From contig KV918880.1 of NCBI GenBank assembly GCA_002049455.2, positions 62,001 through 126,000 on the forward strand: a stretch of DNA of 64,000 nucleotides, read 5' to 3'. The stretch's first letter is position 1; every line of letters begins with the position of its first letter. A model generated the notes under the pieces. It saw only the letters and a list, made by a program, of their open reading frames with translations. It had not been told where the DNA came from and did no database searches. The stretch comes from Porphyra umbilicalis. Its lineage: Eukaryota > Rhodophyta > Bangiophyceae > Bangiales > Bangiaceae. Both the position numbers and the translations under genes were made by a program. Positions 31,955 through 42,450 of the stretch are shown in pieces.

Positions 31955-33574
31955 ATGGCGCCGACGACCAAAAAGGCGGCGGCGACCGCCGTCGTCACGG
32001 GCCTCGTCGCCCTGACCGTCGTGCCGTCCATCTCGGCCGCGCCCGCGTCGGCTGTGCCCGCCGTTGCCCCCACCCCACGCCTCACCGCGTCGGCGCTCGC
32101 CGCCCTCGACGCGTCCTACCGGCAGGCGTCGCCTCCTGCACCCGTGTCGTCCTCGGCGGCCGACGCGCCGCCGCCGTCGGTGGTGTCCTCGTCGGCGATG
32201 GCGTCTTCGTCAGCGGCCGCGTCCTCGTCGGCGGCGGGGGGGGGTGGCGCGCCCGCGTCGGTCGTCTCCTCGTCGGCGGCAGGGGGGGGCGCGCCGCCAG
32301 CCACGGCCGCCTCCTCGTCGGCGGTAGGGGGCGCTGACGGTGGGGAGAGTGACCCGGCGACCGTGCCCGAGCCCGAGGGCAACACCGACTGCTTCCCGGC
32401 CGATGCGGCAGTGGAGTTGACCGACGGGCGGGTGGTGGCCATGGCCGACCTGGCAATTGGCGACAAGGTGCGCGTCGCCGCTGGGGACGTGCCGGCTGCG
32501 TTTTCGCCCGTCTTTATGTTTACGCACAGGCTCCCCACCGAGCCGCGTGCGTATGTGCGGTTGGGGTTGGCCGACGGCGGCGCGCTCGTCGCGTCGGCGG
32601 GGCACTATGTGTACGCAGGCGAGCGGTTGGTGGCGGCCGCCGCCGTGGCCATTGGCGACACGCTGCAGGTGGTGGCTCCCGGCGGGGGCTGGACCGCCGT
32701 TGCTGTGACGTCCGTGTCGCGCGTCGACGCGGCGGGGCTGTACAATCCGCAGACGCTCCACGGGGACATTATCGTGGACGGCGTGCGCGCGTCGACCTTT
32801 ACCGTCGCCGTCGCGCCGGCGGTGGCGTCCATGGCTGCCCGCCGCCCCGCGGCTGCCCGCCGCCCCGCGGCTGCCCGCCGCCCCGCGGCTGCCCGCCGCC
32901 CCGCGGCTGCCCGCCGCCCCGCGGCTGCCCGCCGCCCCGTGGCTGCCCGCCGCCCCGCGGCTGCCCGCCGCCCCGCCGCTGGCTGCCGCCGGCCGCCCCG
33001 CCGCTGGCTGCTGCCCCGCCGCTGCCCGCCGCCCCGCCGCTGCCCGCCGCCCCGCCGCTGGCTGCTGCCCCGCCGCTGCCCGCCGCCGGCCGCGCCGCCG
33101 CTCCCCTCCCCCCCGCCGCTGCCCGCCGCCCCGCCGCTGCCCGCCACTCCGCGGCTGCCCGCCGCTCCGCCGCTCCCCGCCCACCTGCCGCTGCTCGCCG
33201 CCCCGCCGCTGCCCGCTGCCCTGCGGCTGCCCGCAGCCGGCCGCCCCACGGCTGCCCGCCGCCCCACGGCTGCCCGCCGCCCCTCGGCTGCCCGCCGCCC
33301 GGCTGCTCCCCTCCCCCCCGCCGCTGGCCGCCGCCCCGCCGCTGGCCGCCGCCCCGCCGCTTCCCGCCGCCCCGCCGCTCCCCGCCTTCCCACCGCTCCC
33401 CGCCCCCTCGCTGCCCTCGCGGGCGGCCGGCGGCGGCCGGAGGCGGCACCTCTTTTGGGGGGTGGTTGGCGACGGTGGCGACCGGCGGCCGCTGCTGGCG
33501 GGAGGAGCGGCCGGAGGGGAGGGAGATCGGGCACAGCGGTTGGCGTCAGGGTGGGCGGTCGTCCAGGGGGCTGA
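31955..33574 (+). CDS. Secreted Hint (hedgehog/Hog-type) domain protein with repetitive C-terminus
   Basis: The ATG at 31955 starts a signal peptide (AVVTGLVALTVVPSISA). A Ser/Ala-rich mucin-like linker with repeated SSSA follows to about residue 140. The Hint domain spans about residues 146-288: it begins with Cys146 (NTDCFPADAAVELTDG), then DLAIGDKVRV, SAGHYVYAG with the conserved His, and LYNPQTLHGDIIVDGV. There is no C-terminal His-Asn, as expected of hedgehog-type Hint modules that cleave to an ester rather than splice. Hog proteins are known from red algae and other protists. From 32829 the frame runs into an 18-bp minisatellite coding ARRPAA repeats, so the true C-terminus is doubtful. 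Self-cleavage, and any attached lipid, are inferred from the family only. Confidence 0.8.
   Translation: MAPTTKKAAATAVVTGLVALTVVPSISAAPASAVPAVAPTPRLTASALAALDASYRQASPPAPVSSSAADAPPPSVVSSSAMASSSAAASSSAAGGGGAPASVVSSSAAGGGAPPATAASSSAVGGADGGESDPATVPEPEGNTDCFPADAAVELTDGRVVAMADLAIGDKVRVAAGDVPAAFSPVFMFTHRLPTEPRAYVRLGLADGGALVASAGHYVYAGERLVAAAAVAIGDTLQVVAPGGGWTAVAVTSVSRVDAAGLYNPQTLHGDIIVDGVRASTFTVAVAPAVASMAARRPAAARRPAAARRPAAARRPAAARRPAAARRPVAARRPAAARRPAAGCRRPPRRWLLPRRCPPPRRCPPPRRWLLPRRCPPPAAPPLPSPPPLPAAPPLPATPRLPAAPPLPAHLPLLAAPPLPAALRLPAAGRPTAARRPTAARRPSAARRPAAPLPPAAGRRPAAGRRPAASRRPAAPRLPTAPRPLAALAGGRRRPEAAPLLGGGWRRWRPAAAAGGRSGRRGGRSGTAVGVRVGGRPGG
32829..33420 (+). repeat. 18-bp minisatellite inside the Hint gene frame
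   Basis: Unit GCTGCCCGCCGCCCCGCG is repeated perfectly at first (about 32832-32970), then in increasingly degenerate form to about 33420 with units such as CTGCCCGCCGCCCCGCCG. Because the unit is a multiple of three, several frames stay open on both strands. Confidence 0.9.
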
Positions 33575-36500
33575 ACGGCCTCGGTGCCTGGGGACGGCCA
33601 TTGCTGGGGTGGGCGGGCGGTCGGTGAGGGAGGCGGCTGGTGGCCGGCGGTGGGGGTGGTCAGTGGAGGGGGTGGCTGGCGGCGGGGGTGGCCGGCGGCG
33701 GGGGTCGTCGGCGGTGGGGTCGATTGGATGCGTGTCTGGGGGACACATAGCGACTTCCAGGTATAACACAGAGTTGTCTGGCTGCGTGCTACCTCTATGG
33801 GCGACTCGTAGGCACGAAACTGGGGTTCTGACTTGTATGGAGGCACACTACGCTCAGTGGGCATTCTACGACCGTGCTGGTGTGGGTTTTTAGGGTCCGT
33901 TAAGAGTACATGATGTAGCAAAGCCAACGCACACAGAAAGTTGGCCAGCAGATAGGCAGGGCACCGTGGGGAGTCATCGGCATATCGGGTCCCTGTGAAG
34001 TTGAAGGGGCGAAAATCGTAGGAAGGAAGCGTCTGTACGCTTAGTGACTCGCTTTTTCGTTCCCAGGACCCTTCAAAGCACCGCGTACAAGTCTCTTTAG
34101 AAAAATGGTGTTTTGGTCAAGTTCCGCCTGGACATGTCGTTCGCTCCTCCCTCTTGCACCGGATGGAAGCATGGAACATGGCGATGACCAGACTATACGG
34201 ACCCCGACCAAAGCTGCACAAAATAGGTACAGGGTACTGTAGGAGATGTGCTGTGCTGTTTTTTTCGCAAGAAAACATGCAGAACTGCTATAGGCAGCAA
34301 GAGAAGCGCAGAGCGCATCCCACTGGATTAAACAGTGTCAGAGAAAACACATCATCCACTGGACTGAGCAGTGTCTGTGCCGATCTGCCGACTCGACGGT
34401 ATCTGAGACACTGTCAGAGGGTGGCCATTCACACTGCGAGGTGATATGATTATATCTCTACCCTCGACTGCTGTTTTCCTCCACTGCCGCTGCCTCCCCC
34501 CACTGCCGCTGCTTTCTCCCAGTGCATCAGCCTCCCTCCACCGCCGCTGCCTCCCTCCACCGCCGCTGCCTCCCCACATCGCTGCTGCGCTCCCCCATCC
34601 CCGTTGCGTCCCCCGATTCCTGCGGCCTTCCCCCTTTCCTACTGCGTCCCCTCTTCGCTGCTGCCCTTCGTCACAGGTTCTGGCCCTCCCTACCAGGGCT
34701 CCGACCCCCACAACTGATACCCATTCCTCCCACTGGTGCTGCCCTCCCCTTCACTGGTGCTACGCCCCCTCCATCCGTGCTACCCCCCCTCCTACCCGAG
34801 CTGCCCCCCCCCCCCCACTGGTACTGCCCACCCCGACCGGTGCTGCCCCCCTCCCACCCGAGCTGCCCCCCCCCCACTGGTACTGCCCACCCCCACCGGT
34901 CGGCGCAGCCACAGCGGCGACCGTAGTCACGGAATGGTGTGGCAAGGACACCTGGGTCAGGAACGGGAGGGAGGCGGCAGCCCCCATCAGCGGCGGTGGT
35001 CGCCCACCCCTGGAAGGGACGACGAGCAACGACAGCAGCGCCCGGCGGCGGTGGTGGTGGCTCTCGCATGTGTGGGGCGGCGAGCGGCGGCGGTCGTGCA
35101 TGACCGGCATGCATGGCGCGGCAGCGTCGATGGCCCATCCCTGTCAAATGCCCACCCCAACGGAATCAACGGCTGCGTATCGAGTAAAATGATATTGGCC
35201 CCGTTTCAAAGTAGCGAAATCTCAGGTTATAGTAAGTCTCCATGAAATACAGTACAGGATTTATTATCCATTCGCATCCCCCATTCCACCCTCCCAAACG
35301 CCAACCCTCCTTGGCGGCAAATCGCCGCTGAGCCAAGGCTGGCTTTATCTCGCCTCCAGGATACTCGCGGCCTGGATCGTGTGTGTTCGGCCAGAAATAG
35401 CGTGGCGGTGCAGCCAACTTAGGATCCAGGCCGAGCGTCTCAGGCCTGGAGCTGCGCTGTGGATCCCAGAAAATAGCGCACCGCATCGGCTCTTAAGGAT
35501 GTGGACAGCGGACGACAGGCGAGAATCTCGCTCGCGCCAGGCGAGAAATAGCGCAGCGTGAGCCGATGAACTGCGCAGCGCGGCCGGAAAATAGCCGACC
35601 ACGGAGGCGAGAATGCCACAGCACAGGCGATAAGCAGCACAGTAGTTTCGAACGTGTGTGAATCCGGGATGAGCCGACGGCGGCGCAAGGCATCAGCGGC
35701 GGAGCGGCGCCCGAACCCACCGCTGTGGCAAGTAGGCGGGCAGGGCGGAGGCGGCGGGAAAGGCGGCGGCACGCAACCCTCCCCCCCTCCTAGTAACCGT
35801 CGCGTCGGCCGTGCCCGCGGCGGCTGCCCCTGCCCCACACGCGCGGGCGCGCCGCGCCCGCCGGACGGCCGTCGGCACGCACCGGGTCGAGGGGAGGGGG
35901 GCGCTCGGCGGGGTCCCCGGCGGGGGTCGGGCGGGAAAGTGTCTTGGCGGGTCGCTTCCCGCCGGCGCTGGTCGCAGCCGAGGTCAGGAAGGGCGGGGGG
36001 GGGGGCGCTGCGCCCCTGGGGGCCCTCGTATTCGACGGCGTGACGCTAATGGGGCGGGGGGGGCGGGCGCGCGGGCGAGAAGCGCCGACGCGCCTGACGC
36101 GGCCGGCTAGCCTGTGGTGGCGCGGACGCGTGTGCGACCGGCCACTGCCGCTGCCGTGACAGCCTCCGTGACCGCGGCGGGGTGGGTGGCACCACTGTGA
36201 CGGGGTGACGGGCGCCCAGTTGTGCGCTGCGGCCGCCGTAAACTTCCGACGGCCGGCGATCGGCGGCGCGCGCCGCGACCGCTTCGGCCGTCGCGATGGC
36301 GGCGAGGCGGATGTTTCGATGGCAGCCAGTGTTTCCGTGGCCATCGCGCCCCGCACGATCGTGCGCTGCCCCTCCCCCCCCCGCAGCCACTCCCCTCACC
36401 GGCCGGCGACGGCACGGCGGGGGGTGCCGCCGCCGACGCCACCGCCGACGCTGCAGCGCGCAGCGTGTCCCCCTCTTGTGTCGCTGAGCGGCCACCGCCG

Positions 36501-36945
36501 CGCCACGGGGAGGGGCGGGGTAAAAAGCGCGCACCGCACCTGCAGTAACGTGCGCGGTGGTGGCGCCGTGCGCTTCGCCTGGTGGAGCCGCGCGACGGCC
36601 GCTCGCCCTCGGGCGCCGCGTCGCCGTCTGTGGCGGCGGTGCCATCTGTATCCTAAACCCCCCCAGCCCCTCGGTCCCCCCCGCCCCCCCCGCACCGCGA
36701 GTGGCGCTGCATCGTTGGCCGTGCCGCCGCTGTCGCCGCCGCCGTCACCGCCACTGTGGCGGCCGCCGACGACGCCACAGAGCGGCGGCAGCAGCGCGGG
36801 GCACGGACAAAGATGCGTCGGGCGACGGGCGGTCGGGCGTCGGCGGTCCCGGCGTGTCGGGTGCGACCGGCCGGCCGCTGGGCCGGGCGGTGCCGCACCG
36901 CCGCGGCCGGCGGCGAGGGCGGCGGGGGGCGGGCCTGCCATGGCG
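33575..36945. other. Intergenic mosaic: minisatellites and a GC island, no gene supported
   Basis: Pyrimidine-rich minisatellite DNA covers about 34450-34920 (CCGCTGCCTCCC and CCACTGGTACTGCCCACC units). Around 35340-35600 the motif GAAATAGCG recurs four times with short inverted repeats (CCAGGCC/GGCCTGG). From 35750 to 36940 lies a very GC-rich island with frames on all phases and no recognisable protein. Confidence 0.45.
34226..34400 (+). repeat. Dispersed repeat, family R, copy 1
   Basis: Similar over its length to 48182-48358 in the same orientation. Shared blocks include GGTACAGGGT, CCACTGGATT and ACAGTGTCAG. In both copies a pyrimidine-rich tract with CTGCCGCTGCCTCC-like units follows on the right. 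Confidence 0.75.
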
Positions 36946-36950
36946 GGAAG

Positions 36951-37096
36951 AATTTGCTGGATATCCAGCCACTTTGAAAAGCGCCGATCTGACACTCACA
37001 GGAGAAATATTTCCGTGTGTAGGCTCCACGTCGACCGGCCGTATCCCGGTCGCGGGGGCCCTCCCGTCGTCAGGGATCCAGGAAAAAAGCCGGATC
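36951..37096 (+). repeat. Dispersed repeat with GCTGGATATCCAGC core, copy 1
   Basis: Shares two blocks, GCTGGATATCCAGC (36956-36969) and GGATCCAGGAAAAAAGCCGG (starting 37074), with the copy at 45007-45060. Both copies border a GC-rich island on the same side. A translated REEFAGYPA/RENFAGYPA string is common to both, hinting at a former transposon reading frame. Confidence 0.65.
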
Positions 37097-37358
37097 AGGT
37101 TGCACTTTGGTTGGCTCACAACGCTACTCACATCACTGAGAGCCCATGTTTCATGCACGTAGCGTTATTCAGCATTTGAATTCGACCCAGAGAGAAGGGT
37201 AGGGGCCACTTCACTATCCGGCGAATTATTTCACAATTCGAAATAGGGGCTCTGGGCACCTCACTGGAACCTGCAAATGGAGAAAATCTTTCGCACACTT
37301 GCGCAGTAACTCTCTGCCAGTGAGTGGGCTCGCAACTTTTCCTCTCATGCTCTTCCTA

Positions 37359-37986
37359 TGGTGCGTGTCCCAAAAATGAGACATCGTGGTTTTTTCTTTT
37401 TTTCTCGGCCCACTGGCCTTCTACAACGGTCCGATGATGTAATGTGACCCACTCGGTCCCACTGTGCTTCCAGAACAGCCCCTGACAGTGTTAGCAGAGG
37501 CGGCACATCCTGACGTGTCATGGGGCAAAGTGTCATTCATTGCAACTTCGACAGGTGACGATCACGCGGCCCAATCAAATGCACAGATACTAGAGCAGGC
37601 ATGTGCAGACAACTTGTGCACGAAGAAAAGGGCACCACCTTACCAATAAAAACGTGAAAAAGACCGCCATGTAGCCCCCTGTGAGGAAAACACGATTTGG
37701 GACACCCCTCATCGAAGCTCCAGTTAGCACATGAGCTTTGGCGTTGCAAACCTGTAACCCCAAGAACCTGAAAAAGACTGGCTCCAAGATCGGAGTTAGC
37801 TGAGAGGTCCACAGAACAGGGCCCACAGGCAGGTACTAAGGAGTTGTCAGGCAAGAACGTCTCGGGAGAGGCTCTTTCCATGGAGGCCAGTTGAGAATTT
37901 TCTCGTACCCCACCCCGCCTGCCCCCGTGCAGTGATGTGTCAGTCTTCCAGAAAACGCGCATGTCTCATTTTTGGGACACGCACCA
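37359..37986 (+). mobile_element. Tc1/mariner-like non-autonomous element (628 bp) with perfect 26-bp TIRs
   Basis: Ends 37359-37384 and 37961-37986 are perfect inverted repeats beginning TGGTGCGTGTCCCAAAAAT, flanked by TA on both sides (37357-37358, 37987-37988), the target duplication of Tc1/mariner elements. No transposase. The left 226 bp is also present at 55178-55403 in inverted orientation. Confidence 0.88.
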
Positions 37987-40083
37987 TACCGACCGATCAC
38001 GTTCCAATTTTTGGCGACTGGTACTAGGCTGGGTTGTAGAGAACATGGATCAGTAGCGCTCTTATTTGTGAGCCTCTCTTACGGAGTGGGTCACTGTTGT
38101 CTCCTTTTTTTTTCATACCGTCTTTCATCCGCTGATGCGTTAGGAGTTTAGTTAGAAACGTCTGTCTTTCTTAGATGAGGATGCGGGGGTTACATTCCTA
38201 ATGTCGCAAAGGTATAATACTTCATTTGCCGAAGTCGTTGCAAAATACGCGGAATAGAATGCACAGTATCAGGCTGGATGAGGTGGATGAAAGTTCACAT
38301 GACAGTATGACGTCAGACCTGGCGTGTTGCCAATGGCATCTCGCGGACGTTCTCATCTCAGACGCGCGATGCGTAGCTGTCCCGTCGCTCTGTGTTTCTG
38401 GACCGTCAGGGCGTGGCCACTAAGGTTGGCATTTACCGAACATTGCGATGAATGCTCTTTCCCAATCGGAATACTGATTTATCGATTTTGTACCGATATC
38501 TCGGTAGTCTCACGCTTCATAATTTTTCCGATTTTGTGGCATATGTGGTTAGGGCCACACTCGCATCCGCACCCTCATCCACACAGTGCAAGGACCACCG
38601 CATGACCCCGACCATACCAACCTCCCGCCTCTCCACTCCACCCAAGTAGCACCACGGCCTCGACTGTGTCTGACCTGGGCAAGCTCGGATCCATCCCTTC
38701 GCCTCCCCACCAATAATACTCCTGCGTACCACAGCGCGCCATACATTCCCCACACATCAAGGCACATACATCGACAACATACCGCTCGCCCACTCTGCTA
38801 CCAACATTATGACGCGAAGGAAACTTGGTGGCGCGGAAGTTCCGCAGCCGCAACACTACCTCTTGGGGATACCCAGGCCTCTTTTGAAAGGGCAGAGGAC
38901 ACGCTTGCTTGGGCAGAGGAGGCGAGCTGGACTGAAGCAGGAGGGCCTGCATTCTAGACGCGGGTGTCTTGTGCGATCAATATTGCATCGTGGCTGTTTT
39001 GCTGGTCTATCTGGTCGGCGACTAATGGGACCGGTGAGTGCCTCGCCCGGTGTGTGGCGTCGGTCGAGCTCTCCCAGGATTAAATACGAATATTATTACA
39101 TTACAGACCTGTACCGACCATTGAGAAAATGGACGATGCCGACTATTGATCGGGATACCGAGACGCTTACCGATCAAATTTACCGATATACCAACAATAT
39201 GGCCACACGGCCCGATATGCAAGACATTTCACCCACCCTGACAGCGGCGATGACAGCATCGCCAAAGAACCAAGAAAGTATTAGAATTACGTATTTGTAA
39301 TGCGCCCTCTGGACCACGAATAAACTATTGTTCAGTCACCCTAAATGCTACGGATTGTCTGAACTATGACTGTTCCGAACACGGCGGCCTCGCAGACAAG
39401 CGTGGACTGGGGGCATGATGAAGCGCGGACTGGCGGCTCGGCGCGATTTCTGCGTTGGTACCTGTTGATCGTACACCATAGAATGTTCACTTTTCTCGTG
39501 GTGGGGTGGTGCAAACTGGATACACGAACGTGCGCGCAGTATACAGAAAAGAGATGCACAGTGTCGAAACCTTCGATGCAAGGTAGCGTGCGCAACGCCG
39601 GGGCTTAATCGCGGCGTTTTCAACAAGCACAGACACATCACGAGCGTCCTCGGAATTGCGCCGTTGGTGGGAAAGGGATGTGGGTGAGCATAGAAATGGG
39701 ACGAGGCCGGGAGAAGTGTTTTATTGGCGAGGCTGTTCAGCCGCACACCGCTGGGGGGGGCACCCCGAGGGCGCGATGCTCTGGGGCCTGAATCGCCAGA
39801 GAGTATTAGTTCCTTAGGACTCATCTGGGGTTCGTACTGATGCCTTTAGGTACCAAGGGCGGAAGTCATAAAATCCCATATGAAAATCTCGCAGATAATC
39901 AAGGACATGCGCTACACATGCACTGAAGAGGGGTTGAAATCTGAGCCAGCTTTGGACTGGCTTAAATATTTCAATGTGTGGCGGGACGCGGATAACTGTG
40001 TGGATCAGAGCGAATGCACGTGGAGCACGCATATCCAATCGTTACAAGGATGGCTGAGAGCCGTCCTGAGGAAGCCGTGGTAG

Positions 40084-40117
40084 CCAGTCGTTACAATTTT
40101 CGAGTTGTAACGACTGG
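40084..40117. repeat. 13-bp perfect inverted repeat
   Basis: CCAGTCGTTACAA (40084-40096) and TTGTAACGACTGG (40105-40117) around an 8-nt loop. Confidence 0.85.
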
Positions 40118-40381
40118 ACAGGAATTCGTCTCAGTATCCGATTATCCTACGTGCATGGTGCGTGGGCCCCTGATTGGTTCTCTGCGTCCTCTGACACTGT
40201 TACTTATAGTACTTGATTTGATTGGTATTTATTAGAGCTGCCATGTGAACCTACAGTCAAGTGCAATCAAGCAAGTGGAAATTAACATGAGCCGGTGAAG
40301 CGAGCGGCACGAACGCCCCGAGCCCCCGCCCGCTTCCCCCCCTGCAAAGAAAAGGCAAGGCACAAGAAGAGCACACAGATG

Positions 40382-40430
40382 TATTGCTGTCTTCCCAATT
40401 TTGGCAGACGTGGTCAAAGTCAAGGTCAAG
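40382..40430 (-). mobile_element. Transposon coding remnant (LDFD..QNWEDSN), copy 1
   Basis: The minus strand codes SLDLDFDHVCQNWEDSN, closely matching SLDFDQIGQNWEDSN coded on the plus strand at 44090-44132. Conservation of the peptide between two otherwise different sites suggests remnants of one repeated reading frame. Confidence 0.6.
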
Positions 40431-40780
40431 AGACGGATTTCCCTTTTCGTAGACAATTACGACACTTTTTCGTAAGTAGTAGAAGGATTGTGAAAAAGTG
40501 ACGATTGATCCGATCAAATGATTTGGTGCCTCTGCGGACGCTTCCTGTTCACGCCGTCGCCGTCGCCCGCCGACGTCGGCAGCGCTTATCACCCTGAGCC
40601 GGTCACTGCCAGTGGTGATCAGCGTCACTGCCGATGACGGAAAATTCCTGGCCCAGGCAAGGACTACCTGCCACGTCCCTGCCTCCACGCCATCTGGCAA
40701 ACACCGGGCGTCGTCACGTTGATCTTTTCGCCCCCAATCGGCCCCTGGGTGCCCTGTCTGCGCGTGTGGTGTGCTCTATA

Positions 40781-41589
40781 ATGGAAGCTGGCGGCGCTGG
40801 GGGCGAGCAGGTGGTAGGCGGCTGTTCCTCTCGCACAGGTATGTTGCCCGTTCTGGTGTGCATAGATCGTTTCTATGCCTTGCCTGCTTTAAGGATTTGC
40901 TGCTGCACGGTGGTGGGTCGCGCAAGCGGTTACAGTCCTGCGGGCACTGGCTGACGGCATCTATTTCTTTCGTTGCTGCCTGCATGTGGATGCGTTTTCG
41001 TCGTGTGCTATTTTTGCATGATATTTCAGATGGCCGCCCAGTCCGGCGGTGCTCCGTTTGCCGGTTGTCGGACCACGACTTTCGGCGCTGCCCGATAGCG
41101 GCAGATCCCGGTATTATTTGCGGTTGCACCCTCAACACGTGCGGCAAGTGCTCGGCGGCATGTCTCGTCTGCGACGAGAAGGGGCACGCGGCGGACACGC
41201 TCAAGGAGAACGTGCGTCGCGGCATCGTGCCCAAGTGGGCGTGCTCGCTTCACAACATGCAGGACATACATGTGCGGATGGCGCCCGGCCTCAAAAACAT
41301 GGGGCCGACGCAACGTGTCCGAAAGGAGCTGGCCCGTGGGAACAAGAGGCGCCTCGCCGAACTCGTCCCAAAGGACGGAACTCGTTTTCGGACACACGCT
41401 GCTCAGTCCGAAATCGTCGATGTGTGTGGGGAGCTCATGAAGTGCGCAGCGAGTGTGCAGTTGTCTGTGCCTTTTGTGCTGGCATCCATGCGTCAGTTTA
41501 TTGTAGAGATGCGGGCGGGTGACGAGGACATGCGTCGGTTCTTTAAGGACCTGGACACCAAGCTGGATGCGCCGGCCGTCTCGCTGTGA
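40781..41589 (+). CDS. CCHC zinc-knuckle protein, one intron
   Basis: A 205-residue protein in two exons, 40781-40838 and 41030-41589. Donor CACAG/GTATGT and acceptor ATATTTCAG are good consensus sites; the 191-nt intron is phase 1 and the splice restores one frame. Residues 27-40 form a perfect CX2CX4HX4C zinc knuckle (CSVCRLSDHDFRRC). A second Cys cluster follows (CGCTLNTCGKCSAACLVCDEKGHA), then a basic region (RKELARGNKRRLAEL) and a helical C-terminus with RRFFKDLDTKLD. Zinc knuckles bind single-stranded nucleic acid and are common in transposon and RNA-processing proteins. It converges on the decayed transposase 0.9 kb away, so it could be an accessory protein of a mobile element; that is only a guess. 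Intact, stop TGA. Confidence 0.75.
40839..41029 (+). other. Intron of the zinc-knuckle gene
   Basis: Starts GTATGT, ends TTTCAG, 191 nt, phase 1. The intron is T-richer than the exons. Confidence 0.85.
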
Positions 41590-41936
41590 CGCTTTGAAGA
41601 TAGAACTGGTCTTTAAACGTTTGCGTGTCTCCGCGTCTCCACAGCACCCGGCGCGCTACAGGCGCCGCCGTGACACATCCTGCAGTGCCAGCGAAAAAGG
41701 CGCGCCTGCAGGGCGAAAAAGCTCGTCTGATAACAACTCGCCACGACACCCGAGCAGTGCATCTCAGACCTGCCGGCGCGCGGCACGCCGCAGTCGACGT
41801 CTGACCCGCGCATGTCAGCTGACGCACAAGGCGAGCCCGGAGCCACCGCCCCCCCCCCCCCCCCCCCCCCCCCTCTGTTCGCTGCCGCGCGACTTCGACG
41901 CCAGACCTCCCTCCGCAAAGCAAAGGGTAGCGGCAA

Positions 41937-42035
41937 GGGTGCGGCCGCCTCCGCGGGGGGCTGGTCACCTCCGCGGCGGCGGCGGACGCGGCGATCGCCG
42001 CCGCGCCGCCCGCGCCCGCGCGCCGCCACTGGCGC
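41937..42035 (+). repeat. 99-bp direct repeat, copy 1
   Basis: Almost identical to 42213-42311, 276 bp downstream. GC-rich, beginning GGGTGCGGCCGCCTCCGCGG. The DNA between copies is also very GC-rich. Confidence 0.9.
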
Positions 42036-42212
42036 GCGGCGGCTGCTTTGCCGCCGCCGCCGCCACCCGGCCGCTGTTTGGTGGCGCGGCGGCGGTGAGG
42101 GGGCGGCGACGGCGGCGGCGGCAAGGGCGGCGCCTCGGTGTCGGAGGGGGGGGGGAGGGGCTGTTGGCGGCGTCCTGTTGGCGGACGGCGGCGGTGCCGT
42201 CCGCGGCGGCGC

Positions 42213-42311
42213 GGGTGCGGCCGCCTCCGCGGGGGGCTGGTCACCTCCGCGGCGGCGGCGGACGCGGCGATCGCCGCCGCGCCGCCCGCGCCCGCGTGCC
42301 GCCACTGGTTC
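42213..42311 (+). repeat. 99-bp direct repeat, copy 2
   Basis: Second copy of the unit at 41937-42035, with only a few differences near the right end. Confidence 0.9.
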
Positions 42312-42450
42312 GCGTGTCCATCTTGTTCTCGTTTGGTCTGGGGAGGTTGTCCCAACTCGTTTCTTTTCGGGCTGTATGTTGTTGTTGGGAGCGTGCTTGT
42401 CTGCTCAAGCGCTACAGGGGTCAGGTGCAAGGGCGGTCTTTATTTCATCT

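Larger units (their letters stand above)
37989..40780. other. Intergenic, AT-balanced, no gene seen
   Basis: About 2.8 kb with lower GC than the rest, only short frames and no motif. ACCGATA-like motifs recur around 38430-38520 and 39110-39190. A 13-bp perfect inverted repeat lies at 40084-40117, and a transposon remnant at 40382-40430. Confidence 0.5.

Noticed and set aside
32210-33927. Long minus-strand frames opposite the Hint gene
   Set aside because: They are antisense readings of an 18-bp minisatellite, which keeps several phases open.
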